Positions 8,201 through 17,204 of a DNA stretch of 24,540 nt are shown piece after piece. The stretch comes from Humisphaera sp. (lineage in GTDB: Bacteria; Planctomycetota; Phycisphaerae; Tepidisphaerales; Tepidisphaeraceae). The stretch lies in NCBI GenBank assembly GCA_025351525.1, contig JANXVV010000382.1, positions 1 to 24,540 on the forward strand, in the 5' to 3' direction. The first letter of the stretch is position 1, and every line of letters starts with the position of its first letter. A program made the translations under genes and the position numbers. The notes beneath the pieces were generated by a model that searched no databases, was not told where the DNA came from, and was given only the letters and a program-made list of their open reading frames with translations.

Positions 8201-8992
8201 CCAACGGTCGATCGTATCGGAACAATTTTGCAAATAGTCAACGTATTTGCGGAATCCTTCAAATTGACCGGCGATGCGAATGGCGCTCGCGCAGCGGTCG
8301 GCCAGCGATGACAGACGGCGATGAATGAGGGCCGTCAGTTCTTTCCCGAGCGCGGAATCCGCCGGCGGTTGATCGGCACCCTCCGCGATGCGCGATCGCG
8401 CCACGGCAAGCCAATCATCGGGGTCGATCAGACTTCCCAGAAGTTCGTGCGTGTGAATCACATGGCTTTGAAGCCCATCCTCTTTGCCGTCGCCGTAGAC
8501 GTCGATCAGCTTTTGAAACACACCGCTTTCATCCGTCTCGTATCGGTCGGCGAACAGATCGCGGGCCACCTCAATTCGCAGCAGACGGGCTTCATCGCCA
8601 TCGAGAATGGTGAAGCTCGGATCGAGTTCGAGCAGGTGGAAATGCCGGCGCAAAATCCCGGAACAGAAACCGTGCAGTGTGCTGACGCGGGCGAGATCGA
8701 TCCGGGCGACCTGGGCGCGCAGGCGTTGATCTAGCGGATCGCGCTCGAGTCGCCGACGCAATGCGTTCTCGATGCGGCCTTTCATTTCGGCGGCGGCGGC
8801 CTCGGTGAACGTCACCACCAGCAGTTGGTCGACATCGCAGGCGGGTTGGGCGTCGCACACCAGGTACGCGCATCGCTCCGAAAGCACGGCGGTTTTGCCC
8901 GATCCGGCGGCGGCGGAAACCAGCAGGTTGACGCCGGTGGTTTCGATCCCGGCCTTCTGTTCGGGCGTCCAATTCGGTGTGGCGTTACTCAT
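5294..8992 (-). CDS. addA: AddA helicase-nuclease subunit
   Basis: AddA is the UvrD-like 3'-5' helicase and nuclease subunit of AddAB, the RecBCD equivalent that resects double-strand breaks and helps load RecA. The 1232-residue product shows Walker A SAAAGSGKT (26-34), the Walker B/motif II DEYQDING (404-411), GDVKQSIYGFR (motif III region, about 438-448), a HRSKGLEFPVV motif (V) and LYVATTRAKEHL (VI). The C-terminal RecB-type nuclease has GRID (1163-1166), DYKTD (1179-1183, catalytic D and K) and QVHLY (1200-1204), so it looks active. The ATG at 8992 overlaps the addB stop in an ATGA arrangement, with AGAAGG 9 bases upstream. Length is close to other AddA proteins (about 1200 aa). Confidence 0.96.
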   Translation of the reverse strand: MSNATPNWTPEQKAGIETTGVNLLVSAAAGSGKTAVLSERCAYLVCDAQPACDVDQLLVVTFTEAAAAEMKGRIENALRRRLERDPLDQRLRAQVARIDLARVSTLHGFCSGILRRHFHLLELDPSFTILDGDEARLLRIEVARDLFADRYETDESGVFQKLIDVYGDGKEDGLQSHVIHTHELLGSLIDPDDWLAVARSRIAEGADQPPADSALGKELTALIHRRLSSLADRCASAIRIAGQFEGFRKYVDYLQNCSDTIDRWIRAFGNGRFDALARAVSEFEPGRKPSIKNDTPGKTEASTALDSVQYDMGKDGSLRPLIRFTSDEWSTGLKSIQPFTEVFLDLVTSFGERYTAAKERAHGVDFADLERLTLKVLRTRESGRWIPSAVARSCHRQIAHVLVDEYQDINGVQEAILNLVSHECLQSEPGNAATPNLFCVGDVKQSIYGFRLAEPARFLARYDRYKSGSGDGKVIDLQANFRSRAPLLNALNELFARLMTREAADLDYDESQELRPGAIFPSTTDSPSFTGSPVELHLLPKNVEASDEGEEPAGDLDRSEREASFIASKIHELMGHDGSPPLHVADRGPDGAPILRPIQRRDIVILLRSTVVKAEQFARILRQHDIPVHRDSGTGYFNSTEVRDMLALLHLLDNSQQDIPLATVLRSPLANLPAVEDALARIRLAYRGAGKPIPYHEAVTRYAADHSDELAARLKNFLSQLNEWRTVSRLRPLSDLIQQIYDDTGYLTYCSGLENGEQRCANLLYLHERARQFGGFSRQGLYRFLCFLNGLQTESDLGLPSILGAGEDVVRIMSVHRSKGLEFPVVFLPDLGKRFNLRDSTNRVLVDRARYLGLPAVDEFKQVRYPSLASLLVSERLRQQAMAEELRVLYVATTRAKEHLILVGTCDSKTPERWKTLYHSHVGPLAADVMLSAGNMLDWIGPVAAATTGAGATDFAVTLHTAEEVTEWSLKALASPTLTPEQLGYAALKPLDASPPANALAEAVIERLAFVYPHREASMLRAAMPVTEWIKSQKPTGADSEASVRTPAALRLPFALAGKLEMAANDKGTATHLVLEHLDFSRPCDDDSLLLQIQKMVDRKLITEDQAGAVDRGAVEWFAASELGQLLHRLPPQQVLREIAFNRAQPSMAIPTPAPLDQLMLRGRIDLLIRQGDSFDIVDYKTDRVTTRQLEARKETYLPQVHLYREAIEKLTRIRVAAVYLVFLSPRIICPM

Positions 8993-11900
8993 GGTTTTGC
9001 CCCTTCTGATTCGACGACGCGCAACAGCACTTCCTCACGGCTCAGCGGCGGCAACTGATGGTATCCCACGCGCGATTCAAAACGACAGACGCCTTTGTAT
9101 TCGCAGGTGGGGCAGGGCGTTTTCTGGCCGAGCATGTAAGGGACGATTCCGATTTCACCGTCGAGAATTTTGTCCGCCAGCATTCCCAGATGCCCCCGCA
9201 CGGTCGTCAACAGCGCGGCCAATTCATCTGCGCTGGCCAGATCGGAACGGCTTTTAGCGCCGAATTGCCCATCCTTTTTCAGCGTCGCGTGAATGACTTC
9301 CGATGCGCCGGTTTCGAGATGGGTATCGAGTGATTTCAAAAACCGCTCATCTACCACCCCGCGCGGTTTGGCGGCGAGATGGAACGCGGGATCGTCCGGC
9401 GAAATGGCCTCGGTCGGGTGATCGACATCGCCGAGCGACCGAAGCATCCGGACGTAAAACGCGGCGGCGGGTGTAAGTTTGCGGCCGGTCAGTGCCTCGC
9501 CATTGGTTTCCAACACGAGAAGGCAGGTCAGCAGTTGCAGGGCCAGACCGTAGTACACTTCATCGAGCGCGAGGGTGCGATTGCCGAGGCGATAATCGAT
9601 GATGGAAAAACCATTGCCGTCCTCATGCAGATCGACTCGGTCGATTTTCCCGCTCAATTTCAGTTCGCGATGGTGGGGAGTGGGAAGCGAGAATTCCGGG
9701 AGAGCCTCTCCTTCACCGAAGCGGAGATTTGAATAAGCCGGGTTGAATTGACCGCGGCCCGCGCCGATTTTTTGAGTGGCGATCACCTGGCCGAGTGTTT
9801 TTTCGATGCGCTGCAGGAGGTAGCGATTGCGCGCGCTGCTCAGCAGGATTTCACCGCGCAGGGTGTGACCGATGTGCTCGACCGCGACGGCCACCAGTTT
9901 ATTTTTTTGCGCATCCGACAGATCGACCCAGGATTTTCGCTGCTTCAGCAGATGGGCCACGACCTTTTCCAAAACGTGATGGAAGACGTTTCCGAGATCG
10001 AGCGCCGAGACCTCGTGCTCTTCATCGCGCGGTTGCAGTTGCAGGCCATGCTGCGCGAAATGCCTGAAGGGACACGCGGCGAAGGTCTCGATTTGCGCCA
10101 CGCCGGTGCGCAGCGGATTGGCGAACAACCGGGCGGCTGTTTCGCGCGAGAGGGCGGCGGTGTTGTCGTAGCTCAACGCCCGCCAGGCGCGGAAGCAGAC
10201 GGAATCGATCGCGGAGTTCGATGGCAATGTCGATTGCATCGCGAGCCATTGGTACAGCGCCGGCCAAGGCTCACCGATGGGCAGTCGCACCCAGCGCATC
10301 AGTGCGGTAATCAACTGCCGGGGCGTGGCGATGAATGCCGGATCATCGCGTTGCTCGCGCGGCAGGACCGTCGGTGGGGCGGTCGGAAACATGTTGTGAA
10401 TTCGTTGCCAGAAGGATGAAGGCCCCACCGGTTTTCCCTTGGCATCGCTTGCGGAACGGCTCAAATACAGCGTTTTGGAGGCGCTGGTGAAGGCAAGATA
10501 GCCCAGCAGTTGTTCATCGAGCAGTTGCCGATCAGTAGCCGGTGCAACATCCAGATTGCGACGTTGTAATTCGCGGCGATCCGAATCCGACAACACCGAT
10601 TCTTCTTTGGGCGCAAGCGGAAAACATCCCTCGTTCAACCCCATGACAATGACTGCTTTCAACTCCGGCGTGCGCGTGCGGTCGACCTGCCCGACCAGCA
10701 CTTCATCCACTGTCGGGGGGATCAGACCCAGATCGAATTGATCCAAACCCGCCTCGAGCACCTCCTGAAAACCGGCCAGTGTAATGCGTTCGTCGCCGAG
10801 CAGGGCCACCATCTGATCGAAAAGGTCCATCAACTCCGACCAGACCTGTGAATGTTCGCCCATCTGCTCAAAGTCACCGGCGGCGTTGGCGCTGTTGATC
10901 CAATCGGTGAGCCTGATGCGCACCGGAAATTGCTCGATCACGTCAAACAGTGCGGCGACAATTTCATTGACCGCGACCCGCCCGCGCGTGCGGGCGATGA
11001 AAGGCTGGATGGCATCGACCAGGATACGCCGATGGTCGTCGACGTGATTGAGTTCCGCTTCCGCAGCGATCGGGTTGCGATCGTCGTGGGCTAAAATCGT
11101 CTTTTGGTGGTAGGCCCAAGGGTCGGTCGCCGCCCACTGCTGGCCGCGAATGCGATGGGCCAGCACGTAGTTTTCAAGCGCATCCACATCGGAATTGGCG
11201 ACACCGGTCAGGTCCGTTTTCAGCAATGTCATCAACCATTCATGCGGCCACGACTGCTGCGAAATCACGAGGATGGCCCGCACGAATTGCAGCAGCGGAT
11301 GATGCGCGGTCTGACGGCGACGATCGACGAAATAGCGGATGCCATGCTCGGCGAAACTGACGGCGATCAAATCCTGAAACGCGGAAAGATCGCGCACCAG
11401 AACCGCGATATCGCGCAGGCGGAGTCCATCGGCCAGGAGCTGTTTGATCCGCCGGGCCGCCGCATCCACCTCCGCGCTCCGGGTGGGGGCTTCCAGCAGT
11501 TCGATTCCGTCGGCGGATTTCTGCGGGCAAGCGATCGCCGTTCCGAAGGCATGTTTCTCGACCGCCCGCAGACTTTGCCGGGTGAAGCGGTGTACGTCGT
11601 TCAACAGGATCGGCGGCTCATCGACCGATACGCCTTCCTCGCGAAAGACGATGCGCAGCCTTCGGTACGCGGATTCAACGGAAAAGAAAAGGCTCATTTC
11701 TTCCGGGAATAGATCGGGTTGTCGAATGACCGCGCTGCGGGGATCGATGGGCAGGGTGATTTCGACATGACGACAGACTTTTCCAAGGCGGGCCAGCACC
11801 CGGCGTTCGTACTCGGAAAAATCCCGGAAGCCGTCGACGTAGACGGTGGCCTCGTGAAACATTTTGCAGTCATCGAGACATTTGAGGATATGCAGCAAAC

Positions 11901-12459
11901 GCTGGTGCGGATCGAGTCGTTCCTGGCCGAGGTATTGGGTGTAGGCGCTGTAGATCAGATGGAGGTCGTGGACTTTGTCGATCAATCCACCGCCATCGAC
12001 CGCCTGGGAGGGTGTCCCCATTTCCTTCATCAACAGGTCGAGATCGGCGGCGTTTTTTCCACAGCGCTCGAACTCGCCGAATGTTTTATCCAACTTGGCG
12101 GCTAAGCCGGGTTGGCGTGCGGAGTTCTTAAAGAATTTGAGCGATGCCGCATTTCGGCGGAGCAGATAACCGAGGATCATCTGCCGACCGATGGGCGTGA
12201 TTTCCGGGATGCCGGCCCCGCCGCACTCGCGCATGATCTCGCGACCGAGTTGATCGAACGAAAGCACGCGTGCCCGAAGAAACCCCCCGAGCCTGCCGTT
12301 GCAGGTGAGTTCCCGTTCGGCGGAGAAAGTGGCTTGGCGTGGGAGGAGCCAGAAAAGGGGCGGGCCGATGGGTTGCTCGCGCAGGGCGTCGACGATGGAC
12401 GTAAAACAGCGATGGGTCTTGCCCGAACCCGCGCGTCCGATCACAAAGCTGACCGCCAT
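8989..12459 (-). CDS. addB: AddB nuclease subunit, Fe-S type
   Basis: AddB is the second subunit of the AddAB break-resection complex, with an inactivated-helicase-like scaffold and a RecB-type nuclease. The 1156-residue product has an N-terminal Walker A GRAGSGKT (8-15). Its nuclease core carries GKIDRVD (937-943), IIDYRLG (953-959) and Q975. Four cysteines, C796 (FAACPFRH) and C1116, C1119, C1125 (CPTCEYKGVC), match the AddB 4Fe-4S cluster that brackets the nuclease. The usual D-Y-K lysine is arginine (R957), so cleavage by this subunit may be weakened. The gene starts at the ATG at 12459 and ends inside the addA start. A 55-bp inverted repeat lies about 40 bp upstream, and no clear promoter is seen. 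Confidence 0.94.
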   Translation of the reverse strand: MAVSFVIGRAGSGKTHRCFTSIVDALREQPIGPPLFWLLPRQATFSAERELTCNGRLGGFLRARVLSFDQLGREIMRECGGAGIPEITPIGRQMILGYLLRRNAASLKFFKNSARQPGLAAKLDKTFGEFERCGKNAADLDLLMKEMGTPSQAVDGGGLIDKVHDLHLIYSAYTQYLGQERLDPHQRLLHILKCLDDCKMFHEATVYVDGFRDFSEYERRVLARLGKVCRHVEITLPIDPRSAVIRQPDLFPEEMSLFFSVESAYRRLRIVFREEGVSVDEPPILLNDVHRFTRQSLRAVEKHAFGTAIACPQKSADGIELLEAPTRSAEVDAAARRIKQLLADGLRLRDIAVLVRDLSAFQDLIAVSFAEHGIRYFVDRRRQTAHHPLLQFVRAILVISQQSWPHEWLMTLLKTDLTGVANSDVDALENYVLAHRIRGQQWAATDPWAYHQKTILAHDDRNPIAAEAELNHVDDHRRILVDAIQPFIARTRGRVAVNEIVAALFDVIEQFPVRIRLTDWINSANAAGDFEQMGEHSQVWSELMDLFDQMVALLGDERITLAGFQEVLEAGLDQFDLGLIPPTVDEVLVGQVDRTRTPELKAVIVMGLNEGCFPLAPKEESVLSDSDRRELQRRNLDVAPATDRQLLDEQLLGYLAFTSASKTLYLSRSASDAKGKPVGPSSFWQRIHNMFPTAPPTVLPREQRDDPAFIATPRQLITALMRWVRLPIGEPWPALYQWLAMQSTLPSNSAIDSVCFRAWRALSYDNTAALSRETAARLFANPLRTGVAQIETFAACPFRHFAQHGLQLQPRDEEHEVSALDLGNVFHHVLEKVVAHLLKQRKSWVDLSDAQKNKLVAVAVEHIGHTLRGEILLSSARNRYLLQRIEKTLGQVIATQKIGAGRGQFNPAYSNLRFGEGEALPEFSLPTPHHRELKLSGKIDRVDLHEDGNGFSIIDYRLGNRTLALDEVYYGLALQLLTCLLVLETNGEALTGRKLTPAAAFYVRMLRSLGDVDHPTEAISPDDPAFHLAAKPRGVVDERFLKSLDTHLETGASEVIHATLKKDGQFGAKSRSDLASADELAALLTTVRGHLGMLADKILDGEIGIVPYMLGQKTPCPTCEYKGVCRFESRVGYHQLPPLSREEVLLRVVESEGAKP

Positions 12460-12500
12460 GGTTTTTCTTCCGGTGGAAATCCTGGTTCAAGAATGGATTT

Positions 12501-12555
12501 TGGAGGGCGGTCGTCCTCGACCACCGTAGCGGCGGCAGGGGACTGCCGCCCTCCA
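12501..12555. repeat. inverted repeat upstream of addB
   Basis: TGGAGGGCGGTCGTCCTCGA at the left and GGGGACTGCCGCCCTCCA at the right form an imperfect stem about 40 bp before the addB start. It resembles dispersed planctomycete repeats. It could fold in the addB leader. No -10/-35 pair was recognised inside or near it. Confidence 0.65.
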
Positions 12556-12640
12556 AGCTGCCGCATGATGCCTTGCAACACTGCGACGTGTGATAACGGC
12601 TTTACGCGTGAAGGTAATCGCGGACCCGCCACTAATAAAA

Positions 12641-12669
12641 CACGGGGACCGGAAAAACCGGTCCCCGTG
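12641..12669 (-). terminator. intrinsic terminator of the RRM gene
   Basis: Read on the minus strand, CACGGGGACCGG, TTTTT and CCGGTCCCCGTG form a perfect 12-bp stem followed by TTTTATT. It starts about 30 bp after the stop codon of the leftward RRM gene, the expected place and orientation for a rho-independent terminator. It also shields addB from read-through. Confidence 0.9.
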
Positions 12670-12700
12670 TTCGGGTAAACATTAAATCGAAGCGTAAGGC

Positions 12701-13135
<435 letters not shown>

Positions 13136-13414
13136 CGTGAATCTCCGTGTTGGGCTTCCGACCTGATGTTTTACTTTCACGGTCTGACTGAAAGAGGTCG
13201 ACATTTGACCCGAAAGCTCGGTGGTGCGAAGGAGAAGACGGGACGAAGGCAGGAAAACCCTGAAACATCCACGAACTCGGTCGAATCAACCTTACCGCGC
13301 GTCAGTGTACCGTTGCGATGCGTGACTGTACACACAGAAATGGAAAAAAAATAACGGAATCGCAAAAAGTGTCGACAGCTTGAATTGAACCCAACCGAGT
13401 TTTTCGAAAAACAT

Positions 13415-13478
13415 GTGGCATGGGCGTCTCGCCCGTGCTTCTTGGCCTAAGAATGCGCGGGCAAGACGCCCATGCAAC
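13415..13478. repeat. dispersed GTGGCATGGGC palindrome, copy 2
   Basis: The arms are GTGGCATGGGCGTCTCGCCC (13415-13434) and GGGCAAGACGCCCATGCAAC (13459-13478). The loop CTTCTTGGCCTAAGAA matches copy 1 at 3280-3345 closely, and both are preceded by a GTTT...AAAA tract. It lies in the 13136-13808 gap between the divergent RRM and desaturase genes. Short frames crossing it are repeat-derived, not genes. Confidence 0.85.
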
Positions 13479-13607
13479 CACATTCAAAGCACCCAAACCT
13501 GGAAGCCTCGAAAATATTTTCAATCGAAAGGTTGGTTGTTACCCCCTGTTTATCAGCGGTTTGACGTGGATCGGGAAAATCCCGACCCGGAGATTGATGA
13601 ACGAGGC

Positions 13608-13638
13608 TTGAACCGGACGATGGAATACCTACTATACT
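13608..13638 (+). promoter_or_regulatory. possible promoter for the desaturase gene
   Basis: TTGAAC (13608-13613) is followed after 16 bases by TACTAT, or after 19 bases by TATACT (13633-13638), in an AT-richer stretch. It would give a leader of about 160 bases before the desaturase. No other good sigma-70-like pair was seen in this gap. Called by eye only. Confidence 0.35.
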
Positions 13639-13808
13639 TGAATTAAAGAACCTTTTAGTCATCGTACGCGTAGTACTGAAATTTTCCTGAAATCGCCGCG
13701 TTGACACCCGCCCATTTGACGGCGCGTACACGGTGCGACGCTTTTCCCCCATTAAACCCCGCTGTGCCCGCGAAGGGCATTAAGGATCCTCGCTTGTCTT
13801 CTACATCC

Positions 13809-14783
13809 ATGATGCCGCCGGCACTAGCCGCTGTCACCCAACCGCGCCCAAAAACCCAGCACCAGGACGATTTGGAACAGGTGCAGGCCGAACCCGCGCA
13901 TGAAAAAGTATCGTTGACGATGCAGATCGCCAATTTGATCACGGTTGTCTTACCGTTCGCCGGTTTGGTAACGGCAATGGCTCTCACCTGGGGCCGTGGC
14001 TTTAGCTGGATCCATCTGGGACTGCTCGTCGGCATGTACATCGTAACCGTTCTCGGCGTGACGGTCGGTTTCCACCGCCTGTTCACCCACAAGGCTTTTG
14101 AGACCAGTGCCCCGGTGAAAGCGATTCTCGCCTTCTTCGGTTCAATGGCGATCGAAGGGCCTCTGTTCAAGTGGGTGGCGATGCATCGCCGTCATCATCA
14201 ATGTTCGGACGGCGAGAACGATCCCCATTCCCCGCACCTTCACGGCCATGGTTTCGTGGGCTTTTTCTCCGGTCTATGGTTCGCCCACTGCGGTTGGATC
14301 TTTCGCCCGCACGCGCCCGGTTTACAGAAGTCGATCAACGATCTGGTGGCGAGCCCGATGCTCCGCCGAATGAGCAGCCTTTTCCCGTTGTGGGCGCTGG
14401 TCAGCCTGCTGATTCCGACAGTCCTCGGCGGGTTGTTCACGATGACCTGGATGGGTGCCCTGCTTGGCTTTCTGTGGGGCGGGCTGGCCCGCGTCTTTCT
14501 CGTGCATCATGTGACATGGAGCATCAATTCAGTGTGCCATATCTGGGGTGGTCGTCCGTACCGCAGCCAGGATGAAAGCCGCAATAACGTGGTGTTCGGA
14601 GTGCTGGCGCTCGGCGAAGGATGGCACAACAACCATCATGCCTTCCCCACGTCGGCCAAGCACGGTCTGGCCTGGTGGCAGGTCGATGTCAGCTATATCG
14701 TGATTCGCACGATGGAGTTTTTCGGGCTGGTGTGGAAAGTCCGTGTGCCCGCCGCTTCCGCGTTGGCGGCCAAGCGTCGGTGA
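13809..14783 (+). CDS. membrane acyl (delta-9-type) fatty acid desaturase
   Basis: The predicted enzyme is a di-iron membrane desaturase that puts a cis double bond into an acyl-CoA or acyl-lipid chain, which tunes membrane fluidity. All three histidine boxes of the acyl-CoA desaturase family are present: HRLFTH (89-94), HRRHH (126-130) and HNNHH (273-277), plus the conserved VTWSINSVCHIWG (235-247). Hydrophobic spans flank them at about 41-60, 66-86, 102-115, 192-212 and 214-232. The ATG pair at 13809/13812 lacks a ribosome site, whereas an in-frame TTG at 13794 has AAGGA 7 bases upstream and could be the true start (5 residues longer). The gene is single, with its own terminator at 14814. 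Confidence 0.94.
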   Translation: MMPPALAAVTQPRPKTQHQDDLEQVQAEPAHEKVSLTMQIANLITVVLPFAGLVTAMALTWGRGFSWIHLGLLVGMYIVTVLGVTVGFHRLFTHKAFETSAPVKAILAFFGSMAIEGPLFKWVAMHRRHHQCSDGENDPHSPHLHGHGFVGFFSGLWFAHCGWIFRPHAPGLQKSINDLVASPMLRRMSSLFPLWALVSLLIPTVLGGLFTMTWMGALLGFLWGGLARVFLVHHVTWSINSVCHIWGGRPYRSQDESRNNVVFGVLALGEGWHNNHHAFPTSAKHGLAWWQVDVSYIVIRTMEFFGLVWKVRVPAASALAAKRR

Positions 14784-14813
14784 GAGAAATAAAAAGTCTT
14801 AGATTGAATCCGA

Positions 14814-14852
14814 GGCACGCGTTTTTCAATAAACGCGTGCCTTCTTTATTTT
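14814..14852 (+). terminator. intrinsic terminator of the desaturase gene
   Basis: GGCACGCGTTT and AAACGCGTGCC form a perfect 11-bp stem with a TTCAAT loop, followed by TTCTTTATTTT. It lies about 30 bp after the desaturase stop and is a textbook rho-independent terminator on the plus strand. Confidence 0.92.
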
Positions 14853-14990
14853 GACTCCTTGCATTCGCGTAGGGCCTTCCACTAAGGTGGTACGCGGATG
14901 CGATTTTCATCGGGGAATGGAAAGACGCGTGCCTTCGGCACAGCCGCTAAAAATTGAGAACTTTGGAAATGAGCCGCATTGAGGAATTTG

Positions 14991-15899
14991 ATGAGCGCCT
15001 ACCACTTGACCCATCTCAAGCAACTCGAGGCTGAGAGCCTCCACATCATCCGCGAGGTGGCCGCCGAGTTTCAAAACCCGGTCATGCTCTATTCGATCGG
15101 CAAGGATTCCTCGGTGATGGTGCGCTTGGCGCAGAAGGCCTTCCACCCGGGCCGGATGCCGTTCAAGCTGATGCACATCAATACGACGTACAAGTTCCGG
15201 GAGATGATCACCTTTCGCGACCGGTTCATCCGCGACAATCAACTGGAGTTGATCGAGCACATCAATACCGAAGCACTCAAGGACGGCATCAATCCCTTCA
15301 CGTATGGCTCGAACCAATACACCGCCATCATGAAAACGCAGGCACTGAAGGACGCATTGAATCGATACGGCTTCGACGCCGCTTTCGGCGGTGCCCGCCG
15401 CGATGAGGAAAAGAGCCGGGCTAAAGAGCGCGTCTATTCCTTCCGCGACCGCCTGCATCAGTGGGATCCCAAAAACCAGCGTCCCGAGCTGTGGAATCTC
15501 TACAACGGCAAGGTCAACAAAGGCGAATCGATCCGCGTGTTCCCGCTGTCCAACTGGACGGAGTTGGATGTGTGGCAATACATTCATCTGGAAAACATCC
15601 CGATCGTGCCGCTCTATTTCGCCGCCGAGCGGCCGGTGGTGGAGCGGGATGGAAATCTGATCATGGTGGATGATGACCGCATGCCGTTGCGGGCGGGTGA
15701 GACGCCGCAGATGAAGGTGGTGCGGTTCCGCACGCTGGGCTGCTATCCGCTCACCGGCGCTACTGAAAGCACCGCGACGACGCTGCCGGAGATCATTCGG
15801 GAAATGCTGGTCGCTAAGAACTCCGAACGGCAGGGGAGGATGATCGATCACGATGAGGCGGGGTCGATGGAGCAGAAGAAGCGGGAAGGGTATTTTTAA
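14991..15899 (+). CDS. cysD: sulfate adenylyltransferase subunit 2 (CysD)
   Basis: CysD is the catalytic subunit of ATP sulfurylase; it forms adenosine 5'-phosphosulfate from sulfate and ATP, the first step of sulfate assimilation, and normally works with the GTPase CysN. The 302-residue product has the PP-loop YSIGKDSSVM (34-43), an LMHINTTYKFREM segment, the GGARRDEEKSRAKER loop that contacts the nucleotide, and the typical C-terminus with RQGRMIDHDE and KKREGYF. The ATG at 14991 has GAGG 6 bases upstream; an ATG at 14979 lacks one. Length is the usual 302. No cysN or cysC follows; the next gene is an unrelated oxidoreductase with its own likely promoter. The partner must lie elsewhere, or left of or beyond this window. 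Confidence 0.97.
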   Translation: MSAYHLTHLKQLEAESLHIIREVAAEFQNPVMLYSIGKDSSVMVRLAQKAFHPGRMPFKLMHINTTYKFREMITFRDRFIRDNQLELIEHINTEALKDGINPFTYGSNQYTAIMKTQALKDALNRYGFDAAFGGARRDEEKSRAKERVYSFRDRLHQWDPKNQRPELWNLYNGKVNKGESIRVFPLSNWTELDVWQYIHLENIPIVPLYFAAERPVVERDGNLIMVDDDRMPLRAGETPQMKVVRFRTLGCYPLTGATESTATTLPEIIREMLVAKNSERQGRMIDHDEAGSMEQKKREGYF

Positions 15900-15944
15900 C
15901 GGGATGGATCGGCCCCGTCCTAACCACGCGGTGAGAGGCGCGGC

Positions 15945-15972
15945 TTGCAACTCTTTTCCACCGGGCTAAACT
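15945..15972 (+). promoter_or_regulatory. likely sigma-70-type promoter of the oxidoreductase gene
   Basis: TTGCAA (15945-15950), a 16-base spacer and TAAACT (15967-15972) sit 35 bp before the ATG at 16008. An AAGGAG ribosome site lies between the promoter and the ATG. This suggests the oxidoreductase is transcribed apart from cysD. Confidence 0.5.
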
Positions 15973-16007
15973 CCGCCACACACACGCAAAAAAGGAGAAC
16001 CCGCGCG

Positions 16008-17204
16008 ATGTCCCGTCCCACCACCAATGTCTGTCTGATCGGTCACAAGTTCATGGGCCGCACGCACAGCAATGCGTACCTGAAGGTCAACAAGTTTTTT
16101 CCGGAGCTGGGGCTGGTGCCGCGGATGCACACGATCGTCGGAAGGAATGAGGCGGAGCTGAAGCATTTTGCGGAGGAGTGGGGATGGGCGAAGACGTCGA
16201 CGGATTGGAGGAAGGCGATTGGCGACCCGGAGGTGGCGGTGGTGGATATCGGCACGCCGAACAACATGCACCGGGAGATGGCGATCGCCGCGCTTGAGGC
16301 GGGGAAGCATGTGGCCTGTGAGAAGCCGCTGGCGCAGAATCTGGCGGAGGCGAAGCAGATGCTCGAGGCGGCCCGGAAGGCCAGGGGATGCAAAACATTT
16401 GTCTGGTACAACTATCGGCGGGTGCCGGCGGTGGCGCTGGCGCATCAGTTGGCGAGGGCGGGGAAGATCGGGCGGGTCTATCACATCCGGGCGTATTATT
16501 TACAGGATTGGGCCGGGCCAAGCGTGCCGTTGATCTGGCGGTTTAGCAAGGAGGTGAGCGGGTCGGGGGCGCACGGGGATCTGGGGGCGCATGTGATCGA
16601 CATGGCCCGCTTCATCACCGGGGATGAATTTGTGGAAGTGAGCGGGGCGATCAGCGAGACGTTCGTAAAAGAGCGGGAGATTCCGAGTCAGGGTTCTGGC
16701 GGTGGGATCGCCTCCGGGGCGGCGTCGGCGAAGGGGACGATGGGGAAAGTCACGGTGGACGATGCGACGCTTTTCCTCGCCCGCATGAAAAGCGGGGCGA
16801 TCGCCAGCGTGGAGTCCACCCGTTTCGCCACGGGATATCAAAATAGGAACGGCCTGGAGATTCATGGGGACAAGGGGGCGATCCGCTTCGACTTCGAGGA
16901 TATGAATCGTCTGCACTTTTACGATGCCACCGCCGAGCGGAAGGTGCAGGGGTGGACGCAGATCATGGTGACGCACGGGGGCGATCATCCCTATGCCGCC
17001 AACTGGTGGCCGGATGCGCACGTGCTGGGATACGAGCATTCGTTCATCAATCAGGTGGCGGACATGATGAGCGTGTTGAGCGGCCAGCCGCCGGTGGTGC
17101 CGCTGCCGGATTTTGAGGATGCTTACAAGACGCAACTGGTTTTAGAAGCGGCGACGATGAGTGCGGAGCAGCGCCGGCCCGTGCCGATCGCGGAGTTGGA
17201 ATAG
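16008..17204 (+). CDS. Gfo/Idh/MocA family oxidoreductase
   Basis: This is a predicted cytoplasmic NAD(P)-dependent sugar or polyol dehydrogenase of the glucose-fructose oxidoreductase/inositol dehydrogenase family, widely expanded in planctomycetes. The 398-residue product has an N-terminal Rossmann fold in which the usual GxGxxG is GHKFMGRTH (12-20), then VVDIGTPNNMH (78-88), the family hallmark EKPLA (105-109) and the catalytic-region GDLGAHVID (190-198, with D191 and H195). The C-terminal half is the alpha/beta substrate domain. The start at 16008 has AAGGAG about 12 bases upstream; in-frame codons to 15945 overlap the promoter. No signal peptide is seen. No sugar transporter or kinase is adjacent, so the substrate stays unknown. 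Confidence 0.92.
   Translation: MSRPTTNVCLIGHKFMGRTHSNAYLKVNKFFPELGLVPRMHTIVGRNEAELKHFAEEWGWAKTSTDWRKAIGDPEVAVVDIGTPNNMHREMAIAALEAGKHVACEKPLAQNLAEAKQMLEAARKARGCKTFVWYNYRRVPAVALAHQLARAGKIGRVYHIRAYYLQDWAGPSVPLIWRFSKEVSGSGAHGDLGAHVIDMARFITGDEFVEVSGAISETFVKEREIPSQGSGGGIASGAASAKGTMGKVTVDDATLFLARMKSGAIASVESTRFATGYQNRNGLEIHGDKGAIRFDFEDMNRLHFYDATAERKVQGWTQIMVTHGGDHPYAANWWPDAHVLGYEHSFINQVADMMSVLSGQPPVVPLPDFEDAYKTQLVLEAATMSAEQRRPVPIAELE

Noticed and set aside
9748..10419. Plus-strand open frames within addB
   Set aside because: They are antisense to addB coding sequence containing the Fe-S cysteine C796; no ribosome site or family similarity.
13413..13646. Short open frames giving MGVSPV and HGRLARA peptides (also near 3220-3543)
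   Set aside because: They are translations of the GTGGCATGGGC palindrome in different frames, with no ribosome site and no conserved coding frame between copies.
14920..14990. A riboswitch or regulatory RNA ahead of cysD
   Set aside because: Only a small GTGCC-TTC-GGCAC stem is seen; I could not match it to SAM, cobalamin or other known riboswitch layouts.
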